From NCBI RefSeq assembly GCF_009753675.1, contig NZ_WQLV01000009.1:62001-126000 (forward strand): 64,000 nucleotides of DNA. The letters run 5' to 3'. The notes beneath the pieces were generated by a model. The model worked only from the letters and a program-made list of their open reading frames with translations. It had not been told where the DNA came from and did not search any database. This DNA comes from Parasedimentitalea huanghaiensis. Its GTDB lineage: Bacteria; Pseudomonadota; Alphaproteobacteria; Rhodobacterales; Rhodobacteraceae. Position numbers and translations under genes: made by a program. Within the stretch, counting starts at the first letter, position 1; every line of letters starts with the position of its first letter. Positions 17,981-27,212 of this stretch are shown here, one piece after another.

Positions 17981-18955
17981 ATGGTCACATTGTTCAAAAG
18001 CAGCTTCCAGCATGGGCCGGAGCGTCTGAAGCTGGCATCCGGTCTGGCGCTGTCGGTCTTTGCGGCAGCCTTCCTGCTGTCGGCCAATCAAGGGGCTTTG
18101 GGCGAGATGCTCTTGCCCGCCATGCGCCCTGAGACTCTGGCCGGAAACTGGGGGCGGTTTTCGGCGGCATTGGTGGCCTTTCTCATCGCGGGGGGCGTGG
18201 TCTACGCCCTCCTCGGCCTTCAACGCCGTTTGCAAGCCTATCTGACCTGGGCTGTATTGGCCGCAATTGCGCTCGGGTTATTCTATTCCTTTGATCTGAG
18301 CTTCGGCTTCATCGGCAAGAAACTGCCCTTTCTCTTGTCGCAGGGGGCGGTCACAACGCTCTATGTCTCTACGATTTCGATCGCCCTCGCTTTTGTCTTT
18401 GCCCTCGCCGGGGCAACCGCAAAACTTTCTGGCATTGGCATTCTTGAAGGCATCGGATCGTTCTACACCTCATACTTCCGCGGCACGCCGCTGCTGGTGC
18501 AGCTGTTCCTGATTTACCTGGGGCTGCCCCAGATTGGCATAGTCGTGGATCCGGTGCCCGCAGCCATTGCCGCACTTTCGCTGGTCTATGGCGCTTACAT
18601 GACCGAGATCTTCCGATCCGGAATTCAATCGCTGCCCGCAGGACAGTGGGAGGCCGCCGACGCGCTGGGTTTGCACCGCATGGTGACCTTCCGCAAGGTG
18701 ATCCTGCCGCAGGCCATGCGCGTGATCATCCCTCCAACAGGCAACCAGTTCATCGCCATGCTAAAGGACAGCTCCCTTGTAAGTGTCGTTGGGGTCTGGG
18801 ACCTGATGTTCCTGGCCCGCACCGTTGGCCGGTCTGATTTCAAAATCCTCGAAATGCTGATCACGGCCTCGATTGTCTACTGGTTGATGTCGATTATCCT
18901 GGAACTCGTCCAAAAGCGGATTGAGCTGCATTTCTCCAAATCCTTGATCCGATAA
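17981..18955 (+). CDS. Amino-acid ABC transporter permease
   Basis: This 324-residue membrane protein contains an N-terminal extension of about 100 residues with two to three hydrophobic segments, and then a HisM/GlnP-type permease domain (LLSQGAVTTLYVSTISIALA near 112; YFRGTPLLVQLFLIYLGLPQ near 165; the EAA loop QWEAADALGLHRMVTFRKVILPQAMR near 216-241). It lies nine bases after the binding protein. Only one permease gene is present, so it would act as a homodimer. I see no ATPase gene nearby; it must use one from elsewhere or the operon has lost it. Confidence 0.85.
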   Translation: MVTLFKSSFQHGPERLKLASGLALSVFAAAFLLSANQGALGEMLLPAMRPETLAGNWGRFSAALVAFLIAGGVVYALLGLQRRLQAYLTWAVLAAIALGLFYSFDLSFGFIGKKLPFLLSQGAVTTLYVSTISIALAFVFALAGATAKLSGIGILEGIGSFYTSYFRGTPLLVQLFLIYLGLPQIGIVVDPVPAAIAALSLVYGAYMTEIFRSGIQSLPAGQWEAADALGLHRMVTFRKVILPQAMRVIIPPTGNQFIAMLKDSSLVSVVGVWDLMFLARTVGRSDFKILEMLITASIVYWLMSIILELVQKRIELHFSKSLIR

Positions 18956-18984
18956 CCGCAAGAACAGAAAGAAATATTGTCAAG

Positions 18985-19770
18985 ATGACTGCGTATAGTG
19001 ACCGTCCGTTGAGAGTGGCCGTGATGGCCAACTCGGGGTTTGACTCGGACATTGGCCTGACACGGCAAACCCTGGACGACAAATACCTGACGGCGGCGCT
19101 CGAAGGTTGCGGCGCTTTACCGATCATCGTTCCGACCCTCTCCAGCTCGGCACAGCTGGAAGCCTTCCTTGACCTGGTTGATGGAATCATTCTGACCGGG
19201 GATCAATCAAACATCGCACCCGGTGCCTATGGTGCAACCGGCAACAGTCAGAGCCACGGCCCTTTTGATCCGCAACGGGATGCCTCGGCGTTCTATCTGG
19301 TCAATGCGGCCCGCAAAAGGAAACTGCCCCTGCTTGGCATCTGCCGCGGCATGCAAGAGATCAATGTCTCCCTTGGGGGCACAATCCAGACAGGGTTTGC
19401 TGGAAGCGCTGACTACCCGGACCATCCACATTTGCCCAAAGTCACGGACCCGGACCTTGTTTATCAGGAAGCACACCCGGTTAGTGTGAACTCTGAAACC
19501 CAGCTGGGTGCCGCCATCGGCAAGACGCGCGCATTTGTGAATTCCGTACATGTACAAGCTGTTGACGAATTGGCCAAAGACCTTACGCCCGTAGCCCTAT
19601 CCGATGATGGGATTATCGAGGCCTTTGAACACAGCTCGAGCAAATTTATTATCGGGGTTCAATGGCACCCGGAATACAGGGCAACTGAAAAGCCCTTGTC
19701 CGCGGCCTTGTTTTCCCATTTTGCCCGACTCATGAAGGACCGCAAAGAAAGCACTCCATACATTTTGTGA
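18985..19770 (+). CDS. PuuD-like class I glutamine-amidotransferase-type hydrolase
   Basis: This 261-residue protein belongs to the Peptidase_C26 family with gamma-glutamyl-GABA hydrolase. The nucleophile is visible in LLGICRGMQEINVSLGG (Cys near residue 119), the ligand loop in DGIILTGDQSNIAP, and the catalytic His-Glu in IIGVQWHPEY near residue 222-229. It would hydrolyse a gamma-glutamyl amide to glutamate and an amine or amino acid. It follows the permease by 29 bases and is probably co-transcribed, so the transporter may import the gamma-glutamylated compound or its precursor. No PuuA, PuuB or PuuC homologue is in the window. Confidence 0.85.
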   Translation: MTAYSDRPLRVAVMANSGFDSDIGLTRQTLDDKYLTAALEGCGALPIIVPTLSSSAQLEAFLDLVDGIILTGDQSNIAPGAYGATGNSQSHGPFDPQRDASAFYLVNAARKRKLPLLGICRGMQEINVSLGGTIQTGFAGSADYPDHPHLPKVTDPDLVYQEAHPVSVNSETQLGAAIGKTRAFVNSVHVQAVDELAKDLTPVALSDDGIIEAFEHSSSKFIIGVQWHPEYRATEKPLSAALFSHFARLMKDRKESTPYIL

Positions 19771-20612
19771 CGTTTTATCCGTTGGTTAGGAGTTCTTCGG
19801 CCTTTCAACTTTTCGAGACCGCCATGTCCGGTCAGTATAACCGCGTCCATTCTATTTTGGGGTTTCCAAGGCTCTTTGAGCCTTCTCTAAATCTCATCAA
19901 AGTACTGCTAAAATTCTGACTCTCCTTGCGTTGGTGTGCCTGTCGCTTTGCGACAATTCAGCGATGCCATTGGTGGTTTCTGTTTGGATCGGCTGACTAA
20001 ATGTTGAACCTAAAGCAGCCGTTTGTGCAGCTGTGGTGAAAGCCCGCTTCGTCCGTAGAGCCGACCTCAAACCATAAAAATGCTGCGCAAGATGTCGAAC
20101 GTCCGGTCTGGGGAAGCGGCAGCGCAGAAACGGCGGACCAGTCAACGGCGGTTGTGGACCGTTCTTGTACATCAACTCGAGTTGCAGTCAGACTTTGCAA
20201 ATGTCGCGATCTGCACATAGCTGCCGTTGGGCCCCAGCACAGCGAATTCACACTTCCAACCGAGTACAAACGGTCGATCTGGACGCGGGGTAAGCCGTGG
20301 TCCAGTCCTCCCGGACGTTCACGCCTCAGCCCGCCACGATATTTTCTTCCGCGCGAAATCATACGTTTTGACCTCTGCTCCAGAGTATTAAGTGCAAACA
20401 AGGCGACCGCATATCGCGTCCATGAAGGTGGTCAAATCCGGCTGCTGCATCCGTCGGATGCGCCGGGCTGGTGGAAAGAACTAACACCTAATCGGTCAAT
20501 CTGACTGATACCCCGCCGCTGAAATCCCTTGGCCGGGTGGCGACAGGATCCCTGATCTCTCTCCTTGGCCCATCATATTGGGCTAACGACGGAAACCAGG
20601 AGGGCCTATCAA
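19771..20612. other. Long gene-poor spacer holding repeat R1 copy D
   Basis: About 840 bases without a credible gene. It contains R1 copy D (20191-20263) and otherwise degenerate sequence; short frames on both strands have neither ribosome sites nor family resemblance. It separates the amino-acid cassette from the decayed integrase unit, and could be eroded former coding DNA. Confidence 0.6.
20191..20263. repeat. Dispersed repeat R1, copy D
   Basis: This is the most diverged copy: GACTTTGCAAATGTCGC, then TGCCGTTGGGCCCCAGCACA, GCGAATTC and CTTCCAACC. Order and orientation match the other copies. It lies between the amino-acid cassette and the integrase remnant. Confidence 0.65.
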
Positions 20613-20861
20613 ATGTCATATGGGTTCCCCCCCCCCCGCCTACTGCCCAGCCCCGCTGCAGCAGCCTATCTTGGCGTATCTGAGAGCATGCTGCGCAAGC
20701 TGGGCATCCCCCGAAAGGAACAAGGGGCGAAGCGCTTGTATGACCGATCAGACCTTGACGCACATGCGGATGACCTGCCCTATGAGGTTCAGCCAGAGAA
20801 CCGCAACAATGAGGAAAAGGCAATCACCGCCTGCGATGATGCCTTTGGTATGACTAAATGA
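20613..20861 (+). CDS. Small helix-turn-helix (excisionase-like) protein
   Basis: This 82-residue protein contains an AlpA/excisionase-like winged HTH: PAAAAYLGVSESMLRKLGIP followed by KRLYDRSDLDAHAD. Proteins of this kind commonly precede tyrosine integrases of small integrative elements, as here. An AGGAGGG site precedes the ATG. The stop overlaps the integrase start as ATGA (20858-20861), so translation would be coupled. Codons 5-9 include an 11-base run of C (20627-20637) that could slip and switch the frame near the start. Because the partner integrase is broken, this gene is probably a relic even though its own frame is intact. Confidence 0.7.
   Translation: MSYGFPPPRLLPSPAAAAYLGVSESMLRKLGIPRKEQGAKRLYDRSDLDAHADDLPYEVQPENRNNEEKAITACDDAFGMTK
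20627..20637 (+). repeat. Poly-C tract of 11 within the HTH gene
   Basis: Eleven consecutive C bases encode part of Phe-Pro-Pro-Pro-Arg near the N-terminus. Tracts of this length are prone to slipped-strand gain or loss, and also to sequencing error. It is the longest homopolymer I noticed in a coding region of the window. Confidence 0.85.
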
Positions 20862-21908
20862 AACTGCCAAGGGTTCATCGAGTTTTTGCCAGAGGGACAC
20901 TGTACAAATACCACCGCCGAACTTCCCAACGATATACCCGAGGATCACCCTAAATTCATTGCTGCCTGGTCGATTGAAGAACAAAAGAAGCCGGAAACCA
21001 AATCACGCGCCAAACTTGGCACGATCGCTGCTGGGTGCAAGACCTATCTAAAATCGGGTTCATATCGCGATCTGACAGATTCCTACCGCCCTGTTATCCG
21101 CCGCCATGTCGAAGCTATCAGAGACACACGGGGCAAGGCACCAGTGACCGGACTTCGCGCCTATCACATAAATGCGGACCTCGACCCACTGACACCCGCC
21201 GTGGCGAGGTCCCGATTGAAAGCCTGGAAGAAGCTATGCGGCTTTTGGACAGGCCAAGGAATGATCCCAGACGATGTTTCCCGCGCGGCTGTCGGTAAGA
21301 AAATGCCCAAAACAGAGGGGCACAAGGAATGGACGCGCAGCGAAGTCGCCCTGTTTCGCAACTACTGGCCAATTGACACCCCTCAACGCCATGCCCTCGA
21401 ACTCTTGCAGTGGAGGGGAGCGCGATGCGTCGATGCCGTGTCATTAGGCCCCGGCATGATTGACCGCAACGGCCTCCTGACCTTCAGGCAGCAAAAAACT
21501 AAAGTGATCGCCCACATCCCTTGGACTTGCCCCGCTCTGGGGCTTGAATAGGAGCGCGAAGCTCTTCTCAGCTACCAAACTAAACATATGGTGTTCCTTA
21601 CCACAGCTCACGGCAAGCCACGATCTCACAGATCGTTTTCGCAATGGTTCTCAAAGGCCTGCTCCGACGCTGACTTAATGCGCTTTTCAGCACACGGATT
21701 GCGCAAGTATCGCATGAATGAATTGTCAGAAAACGGAGCCTCAGTTCTACAAATGCAAGCTTGGGTCGGCCACGCCACCCTTGATGAGATCGAACAGTAC
21801 ACTCGCAAAGCGCAGCGACGGACAGCATTTTTAGGAACAGAACAAGACCAGAACCCTGTAAAACAATCCAATTCCAAGCGTAAACATTGTTGTTTTTCAA
21901 TGCCTTAA
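20858..21908 (+). pseudogene. Broken tyrosine integrase
   Basis: The start MKLPRVHRVFARGTLYKYHR (from 20858) is in one frame. At about 20920 the recognisable continuation (LPNDIPEDHPKFIAAW) moves to another frame. That frame then runs to an in-frame TAG at 21549-21551, and the same frame continues after it with the C-terminal catalytic part. The pieces carry recombinase marks: LLQWRGARCVDAVSLG (first Arg), HGLRKYRMNELSENGAS (H-x-x-R) and WVGHATLDEIEQYTRK (His and the nucleophilic Tyr). So one frameshift and one nonsense change have disabled it. The gene ends nine bases before the 3' end of tRNA-Arg, where such integrases normally recombine. Confidence 0.85.
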
Positions 21909-21916
21909 AAGGCAAC

Positions 21917-21993
21917 TGGCGATCCCTGAAGGACTCGAACCCTCAACCTGCTGATTAGAAGTCAGCTGCTCTATCCAGTTGAGCTAAGGGACC
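21917..21993 (-). tRNA. tRNA-Arg (anticodon TCT)
   Basis: Read on the minus strand, GGTCCCT pairs with AGGGATC as the acceptor stem, followed by the discriminator G and an encoded CCA (21919-21917). The anticodon arm is GCTGA-CTTCTAA-TCAGC, giving anticodon TCT, and the T arm contains GGTTCGAGTCC. It is the likely attachment site used by the adjacent integrase. I found no second copy of its 3' end in the window. Confidence 0.95.
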
Positions 21994-22028
21994 GCTTGAT
22001 GCCTGTTATGGCATGGGGTCAGGGGGGG

Positions 22029-22505
22029 TCAAGACGCGCTGGACAAATCCAGGTACATAAATGTCGACAAAGGGTCTTCTTCATAGTTCGAAAACGGTGG
22101 GCACTCGACAAAACCAAGCGTCGCATAAAGTTGGCGCGATGGTCTGAACTCTTCAGCCGAGCCGGTTTCCAGGAAGACACCTGTCGCAGCTTCATTTCGG
22201 GCTAGGGTCACCAGATGCGTCAACATCGCCCGTCCAGCACCACTACCGCGCGCCTCTGATACGGTGTGCATGGATTTCAACTCCAATGCGCCGTTATCCA
22301 AAGATTTCAGCGCCCCCATGGCAATCGCAACGCCGTCCTGCCGCAACAGAAAAAGCCGCGCACCAGGGGCCTCCAGATCGGATTGCCCCTGTGCGTGGCA
22401 GCTTTCAGCTGGCGATTGAGACGTCATAAGCGCCAAATGCCGCTGGATCAGCCGCGCAGCATCCGGATCACCGGTCGGGGCCAAGGCAATCGTAAATTCG
22501 GGCAT
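22029..22505 (-). CDS. GNAT-family N-acetyltransferase
   Basis: This 158-residue acetyltransferase has motif A as MHTVSEARGSGAGRAMLTHLVTLARNE (acetyl-CoA pyrophosphate loop R-G-x-G-A/G near residues 86-93) and the C-terminal LYATLGFVECPPFSNY strand-helix pattern. Substrate unknown; similar proteins acetylate amino acids or small amines. It starts directly after the stop of the NDUFS4-like gene (TAAATG), so the two are co-transcribed. Confidence 0.8.
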   Translation of the reverse strand: MPEFTIALAPTGDPDAARLIQRHLALMTSQSPAESCHAQGQSDLEAPGARLFLLRQDGVAIAMGALKSLDNGALELKSMHTVSEARGSGAGRAMLTHLVTLARNEAATGVFLETGSAEEFRPSRQLYATLGFVECPPFSNYEEDPLSTFMYLDLSSAS

Positions 22506-22817
22506 TTAGTGGGTCCAGACACCACGTCGGTCGGTGGCAAAATTTGCACCATATCCGCCGGGTCGCACATTGGCTTTGCGCGTTTTGGGCTCAACAACCT
22601 GTGCGTCGATGCCGTGTGCCTCAGCATAATCAACTGCAGCTTCCTTGCTATCAAAGCGAAGGCGTACCTGTGTCTGGGTGTCACTGGACGATGTCCAGCC
22701 CATCAACGGATCCACTTCACGCGTGTTGGATGGTGCATACTCCAGCACCCACTTGCGTGTTTTTGCCATGCCCGATGTCATTGCATTTCTGGCAGGCTTG
22801 AAAATCCGCGCTTGCAT
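22506..22817 (-). CDS. NDUFS4-like NADH dehydrogenase accessory subunit
   Basis: This 103-residue protein matches the ETC complex I subunit conserved region (NDUFS4/18-kDa type): [16 protein letters not shown] at the start, [29 protein letters not shown] and the C-terminal [23 protein letters not shown]. Alphaproteobacteria share this accessory subunit with mitochondria; it binds the peripheral arm of complex I near the NADH module. The ATG at 22817 is preferred over one seven codons earlier, since the family begins with MxARIF. It is divergent from uvrB. Confidence 0.9.
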   Translation of the reverse strand: MQARIFKPARNAMTSGMAKTRKWVLEYAPSNTREVDPLMGWTSSSDTQTQVRLRFDSKEAAVDYAEAHGIDAQVVEPKTRKANVRPGGYGANFATDRRGVWTH

Positions 22818-22990
22818 CGCAATCTCCTGATAAATCACTGCCCCCTATATGCGCAAAACAGGGCTGCGCGGCAAGGTGCCTTTTGTCTCACTTCACCCAT
22901 GATTTGCCGCAGTTTTTCATCACCTGTACGAATCCGCTTGAACAAGAACAAAAACAGATCAAAAATCAGCCGCCAGACAGGAGAGCCAGT

Positions 22991-25183
22991 ATGCCCTATG
23001 CCCATTCCGACAAAACCAACCCCGGTATGGGGGAAACGGATGTGCGCGACCGGCCCAAACTGGAGGGCGGCAAGGCCTTTGCCCTGAATACCGAGTTTGA
23101 TCCGGCTGGCGATCAGCCCACCGCAATCAAAGAACTGTCGCAAGGCGTGTTGGACGGCGAACGCGATCAGGTGCTGCTGGGGGCCACCGGTACAGGTAAA
23201 ACCTTCACCATGGCAAAGGTGATCGAAGAAACCCAGCGCCCGGCCATCATCCTCGCCCCAAACAAAACCCTGGCGGCACAATTATACGGCGAATTCAAAG
23301 GCTTCTTCCCGGACAACGCCGTCGAATACTTCGTGTCCTTCTACGACTACTACCAGCCCGAAGCCTATGTCGCCCGGTCCGATACCTTCATCGAGAAGGA
23401 AAGCCAGATCAACGAACAGATCGACCGGATGCGCCACTCGGCCACCCGCGCGCTGTTGGAACGTGATGATGTGATCATCATCGCTTCGGTGTCCTGCATC
23501 TACGGTATCGGTAGCATCGAAACCTACGGCGCCATGACCCAGGATCTGAAGGCCGGCGAAAGCTATGACCAGCGCCAGATCATGGGGGATCTGGTGGCCC
23601 AGCAATACAAACGCAACGATCAGGCATTTCAGCGTGGTTCTTTCCGTGTGCGCGGCGATTCTCTGGAAATCTTCCCGGCCCACCTGGATGATCGCGCCTG
23701 GCGGTTGTCCTTTTTTGGCGAAGAACTGGAAACCATCACCGAATTTGACCCGCTGACCGGGGAACGCACCGGCAGCTTTGAACAGATTCGCGTCTACGCC
23801 AACTCTCACTATGTGACCCCCAAACCAACCCTCACGCAGGCCATCGTCAAGATCAAGGAAGAGCTGCGTCAGCGGTTGGACCAACTCAACAACGAAGGCA
23901 AACTGCTCGAGGCACAGCGGCTGGAACAACGCTGCAAATTTGATCTTGAGATGCTGGAGGCCACTGGCCACTGCAACGGCATCGAAAACTACTCGCGCTA
24001 TCTGACCGGCCGCGCCCCCGGCGAGCCGCCCCCCACCCTGTTCGAATTCATCCCCGACAATGCCATTGTCTTTGCTGATGAAAGCCACGTCTCTGTGCCG
24101 CAGATCGGCGGCATGTACAAAGGTGACTTTCGGCGCAAATCCGTACTGGCGGAACACGGCTTCCGGCTGCCTTCTTGTATGGACAACCGCCCATTGAAGT
24201 TCGAGGAATGGGACGCCATGCGGCCCCAGTCGGTATTTGTGTCAGCAACGCCCTCCAAATGGGAGATGGAACGCACCGGCGGTGTGTTCACTGAACAGGT
24301 GATCCGTCCCACTGGCCTTCTGGACCCGCCAGTCGAAATCCGCCCTGTCGGAATGCAGGTAGATGACCTGCTGGACGAGGTGCGCAGGGTCAACGAAAAC
24401 GGCATGCGCACGCTGGTCACCACCCTAACCAAACGCATGGCCGAGGATCTGACCGAATACATGCATGAACAGGGCATCAAGGTCCGCTATATGCACTCTG
24501 ACATCGACACGCTGGAACGGATCGAGATCCTGCGTGATCTGCGTCTGGGTGCCTTTGACGTGCTGATCGGTATCAACCTGCTGCGCGAAGGTCTGGATAT
24601 CCCCGAATGTGGACTCGTCGCCATTCTGGACGCGGATAAAGAAGGCTTCCTGCGCTCTGAAACCTCACTGGTGCAGACCATCGGCCGCGCCGCCCGTAAC
24701 GCCGATGGCCGCGTCATCATGTACGCCGACAAGGTCACCGGTTCGATGGAGCGCGCATTGGCCGAGACCAACCGCCGCCGCGCCAAGCAAGAGGCCTATA
24801 ACGTCGAGCACGGCATCACCCCGGCCACGGTAAAGAAAAACGTCGAGGATGTTCTGGCCGGCCTCTACCCCGCCGACACCGACATGTCCCGCGTCACCGC
24901 CACCATCGACAAACCGATGCACGGCGGCAATCTGGAGGCGGTTCTGGACGGGCTGCGCAGTGACATGCGCAAGGCGGCCGAGAACCTGGAATTCGAAGAA
25001 GCCGCCCGCCTGCGCGACGAGGTCAAACGACTGGAGGCGGTGGACCTGACGATTTCCAATGACCCACTGGCGCGACAGTATGCGGTTGAGAAGGCGTCTG
25101 AGGCGGCGGTGAAATCACGTGGGCGATCAACGGCTGGTAGGTCAGGACAACGCGGCGGGAATGTGAAGCGGCGGGGACGTTAA
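22991..25183 (+). CDS. uvrB: Excinuclease ABC subunit B
   Basis: UvrB is the DNA-damage verification helicase of nucleotide excision repair, working with UvrA and UvrC. From the ATG at 22991 (preceded by AGGAGAGCC) the protein has 730 residues. Visible motifs are Walker A GATGTGKT (64-71), the damage-probing beta hairpin region [14 protein letters not shown], the helicase motifs [26 protein letters not shown] and QTIGRAARN, and the C-terminal UVR domain ([19 protein letters not shown]) that contacts UvrA/UvrC. The annotated upstream extension of the frame to 22883 lacks family resemblance. Confidence 0.98.
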   Translation: MPYAHSDKTNPGMGETDVRDRPKLEGGKAFALNTEFDPAGDQPTAIKELSQGVLDGERDQVLLGATGTGKTFTMAKVIEETQRPAIILAPNKTLAAQLYGEFKGFFPDNAVEYFVSFYDYYQPEAYVARSDTFIEKESQINEQIDRMRHSATRALLERDDVIIIASVSCIYGIGSIETYGAMTQDLKAGESYDQRQIMGDLVAQQYKRNDQAFQRGSFRVRGDSLEIFPAHLDDRAWRLSFFGEELETITEFDPLTGERTGSFEQIRVYANSHYVTPKPTLTQAIVKIKEELRQRLDQLNNEGKLLEAQRLEQRCKFDLEMLEATGHCNGIENYSRYLTGRAPGEPPPTLFEFIPDNAIVFADESHVSVPQIGGMYKGDFRRKSVLAEHGFRLPSCMDNRPLKFEEWDAMRPQSVFVSATPSKWEMERTGGVFTEQVIRPTGLLDPPVEIRPVGMQVDDLLDEVRRVNENGMRTLVTTLTKRMAEDLTEYMHEQGIKVRYMHSDIDTLERIEILRDLRLGAFDVLIGINLLREGLDIPECGLVAILDADKEGFLRSETSLVQTIGRAARNADGRVIMYADKVTGSMERALAETNRRRAKQEAYNVEHGITPATVKKNVEDVLAGLYPADTDMSRVTATIDKPMHGGNLEAVLDGLRSDMRKAAENLEFEEAARLRDEVKRLEAVDLTISNDPLARQYAVEKASEAAVKSRGRSTAGRSGQRGGNVKRRGR

Positions 25184-25196
25184 CTAACGCAATAAA

Positions 25197-25317
25197 GGGC
25201 CGCGCCTGACCTTGGGTGGGCGCAAAGCGCCTTCCCGGGGGGAGTGAAAACCGTCTTGGAAATGATCTGGGGGATCATTTCAGGTTTGAACAGGCGGAGC
25301 CGAGGCAGGCGCGGCCC
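25197..25317. repeat. GC-rich repeat R2, copy 1 (nested hairpins)
   Basis: Outer arms GGGCCGCGCCTG (25197-25208) and CAGGCGCGGCCC (25306-25317) are perfect complements. Inside is GAAATGATC (25259-25267) with GATCATTTC (25273-25281) around a TGGGG loop, followed by GAACAGGCGGAGCC. The start (GCGCCTGACCTTGGGTGGGC) recurs at 26263 and, inverted, near 34590. It lies just after uvrB and may also terminate its transcription. Confidence 0.8.
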
Positions 25318-25368
25318 GTGCGAGGCTCGGGCATTGGGATGTGAATTAGCGGAGGCAAGTAGAGTGCA

Positions 25369-26241
25369 TTGACTCAGCAGGTTTCAAAACGACACCATTT
25401 TATTCCAGTCTCAATTCTGAAGAATTTTTGCATCTCCGGGGAAAGTACCCTGTACACTAGACGCGCTGATAACGGGCTACCGGGACGGAGAAACATCAAC
25501 AGGATATTTTTCCGCTGGCATTACAATAGCTTTGAGCTCGTCGACGGGCGGAAAGACGATCAAGTTGAAAAGTTCTTTGCTCGTGAACTCGACAATTTTA
25601 TTCCAGAATGGCAGGTGGCATTTGAACAAGCTGCCAAGGGCGACAATAAAATACTATTTTCTTCAAAGCAAAGCCGCTACCGCTTCATCCAATTTTTTTA
25701 CAATCATATGAAGCGGACCCCTGACTTAACCGCTCCGCTTGTCGAAGAAGTCAAATCTGAAGTTTTCAGCCGAGATTTGGAGAGTGAATTCGAAAAAAGG
25801 CACCGCCCACTGACGGAGCAGGAAAAGAAATTGTTAGAACAAGACGAATTTAGAGACCGCGCAGCTGCAAATAGCAGGGTGTCAAATTTCGGAAAGCAAT
25901 CGGAAAATATTTTAAATCGTCTCGCCGCTATGCGCATTTTTGTTGCGACCCCCCAAAGGGTCTCCAAACAGTTTATTGTGGCAAGTAATCCAGTAGTTCG
26001 GTTCGAAGATTACCCTCTTCAAGAGCTGGGCACACCAGGTGTCGAGCTATGGACCACCATTTCCCCAAAAATAGCTGTCGGTTTTGCCCACTATGACAAA
26101 ACCGACAACCTTCAAACGGACTTGCTTAGATTAGATGACCGCTCTGTACGGCAACTCAATCAAAGCCTTGCCAGAAGGAGCCATGCCATTGCAGGCAAAT
26201 CCCAAGCTCTCTTGGAATCCTTGAAGAAAGCTGCTTGGTAA
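25369..26241 (+). CDS. DUF4238 protein
   Basis: This 290-residue protein starts with the DUF4238 mark SKRHHFIPVSILKNF and has SRYRFIQFFYNHMKRTPDL near residues 103-121 and FIVASNPVVRFED near 200, both family-like. Its function is unknown. It begins with TTG. The DNA is visibly richer in A and T than uvrB and the transporter on either side, and the gene lies alone between two direct copies of the GC-rich repeat R2, which suggests recent acquisition as a single-gene cassette. Such isolated, sporadic genes are often defence or toxin-type, but nothing in the sequence proves this. Confidence 0.75.
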   Translation: MTQQVSKRHHFIPVSILKNFCISGESTLYTRRADNGLPGRRNINRIFFRWHYNSFELVDGRKDDQVEKFFARELDNFIPEWQVAFEQAAKGDNKILFSSKQSRYRFIQFFYNHMKRTPDLTAPLVEEVKSEVFSRDLESEFEKRHRPLTEQEKKLLEQDEFRDRAAANSRVSNFGKQSENILNRLAAMRIFVATPQRVSKQFIVASNPVVRFEDYPLQELGTPGVELWTTISPKIAVGFAHYDKTDNLQTDLLRLDDRSVRQLNQSLARRSHAIAGKSQALLESLKKAAW

Positions 26242-26262
26242 CGTTGAATCTCTCAAACTGAC

Positions 26263-26330
26263 GCGCCCGACCTAGGGTGGGTGCGAATGCGCCCTCCCTA
26301 GGTCGGGCGCAGCCCGTGCTTTGCACGGGC
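26263..26330. repeat. GC-rich repeat R2, copy 2 (two perfect hairpins)
   Basis: GCGCCCGACCTAGGG (26263-26277) pairs perfectly with CCCTAGGTCGGGCGC (26296-26310), then GCCCGTGC (26312-26319) pairs with GCACGGGC (26323-26330) around TTT. The left arm and following GTGGGTGCGAATGCGCCCTC align with the start of copy 1. It lies between DUF4238 and the transporter and may work as a terminator. Confidence 0.8.
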
Positions 26331-26423
26331 ATAGGTTTGCGACCCCTTCCCAACGGGCTCACCCGATCCCCCCCTTGATCCCAATCAAAGACCCATCACC
26401 TGTCCCTGCCCTACCCTCTCCCT

Positions 26424-27209
26424 ATGCCTCAACCAAACCCAACCGGACTGGATGCCTATAGGCCTGCCGAGATTGCCCGGCGGGTCGAAGACGCCGGGGT
26501 GGCCAAGGCACATCTATCGGCGGCCCAGACCCTGACCCTTGCTATATTGGCCGGGGCCTTCATCGCACTTGGCGGCGCGGCTTATACGGCGGTGATGACC
26601 GGGGTGGATCCCACCGGCCCAGCGCGGTTTTTGGGTGGGGTGGTGTTCGCGCTGGGGCTGATCCTGGTGATCGTCGGCGGGGCCGAGCTGTTCACCGGCA
26701 ACGCGCTGATGACCATGGCCGCTGTTGACCGCAAAATCACCCTGCCCGCCCTGCTGCGCAACTGGGGGATTGTCTACCTCGGCAACCTGATCGGCGCCGT
26801 GGCGCTGGCCATCGCCATGCTCGGCACCGGGCTGCTGGACGGCCCCATTGGTGCCATGGCATCAAGCATCGCCGAGAGCAAAGCCGCCCTGTCACCACTA
26901 GAGGCCTTAACACGTGGGATCCTGTGCAACGCACTGGTCTGCCTCGCCGTCTGGCTGACTTTTGCGGCGCGCACCGCAGCGGGCAAAATCCTCGCCATCC
27001 TCTGGCCGATCAGCGCCTTTGTGCTGCTGGGGTTCGAGCACTCAGTCGCCAATATGTACCTGCTGCCCCAAGGCATCATCGCCGGAGCGCAGGTGGGAAT
27101 TGGAGCCGTTATCACCAACCTGTTCTGGGTCACACTGGGCAATATCATCGGCGGTGCGGGCGGGGTCGCCCTTGCCTATCGTTTCGCCTATCTGCCCGCC
27201 GGAAAATAA
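26424..27209 (+). CDS. Formate/nitrite transporter family channel
   Basis: This 261-residue inner-membrane protein has six predicted helices and FocA/NirC family marks: the Pro-Ala-Glu-Ile start (YRPAEIARRVEDAGVAKAHL), GGAELFTGNALM near residue 90 (the omega-loop half-helix), NWGIVYLGNLIGA near 112 and GFEHSVANMYLLPQGI near 199 with the conserved pore His. Such pentameric channels move small monovalent anions such as formate, nitrite, acetate or hydrosulfide. No formate or nitrite enzyme gene is next to it, so the ion is undecided. Confidence 0.9.
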   Translation: MPQPNPTGLDAYRPAEIARRVEDAGVAKAHLSAAQTLTLAILAGAFIALGGAAYTAVMTGVDPTGPARFLGGVVFALGLILVIVGGAELFTGNALMTMAAVDRKITLPALLRNWGIVYLGNLIGAVALAIAMLGTGLLDGPIGAMASSIAESKAALSPLEALTRGILCNALVCLAVWLTFAARTAAGKILAILWPISAFVLLGFEHSVANMYLLPQGIIAGAQVGIGAVITNLFWVTLGNIIGGAGGVALAYRFAYLPAGK

Positions 27210-27212
27210 GGC

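Noticed and set aside
21549-21551. Recoding (stop readthrough) of the integrase TAG
   Set aside because: The same gene also has a frameshift near 20920, so decay explains both better than programmed recoding.
23282-24157. 291-codon open frame on the minus strand inside uvrB
   Set aside because: It is fully antisense to the conserved helicase core of uvrB and shows no family features; GC-rich codons create such shadows.
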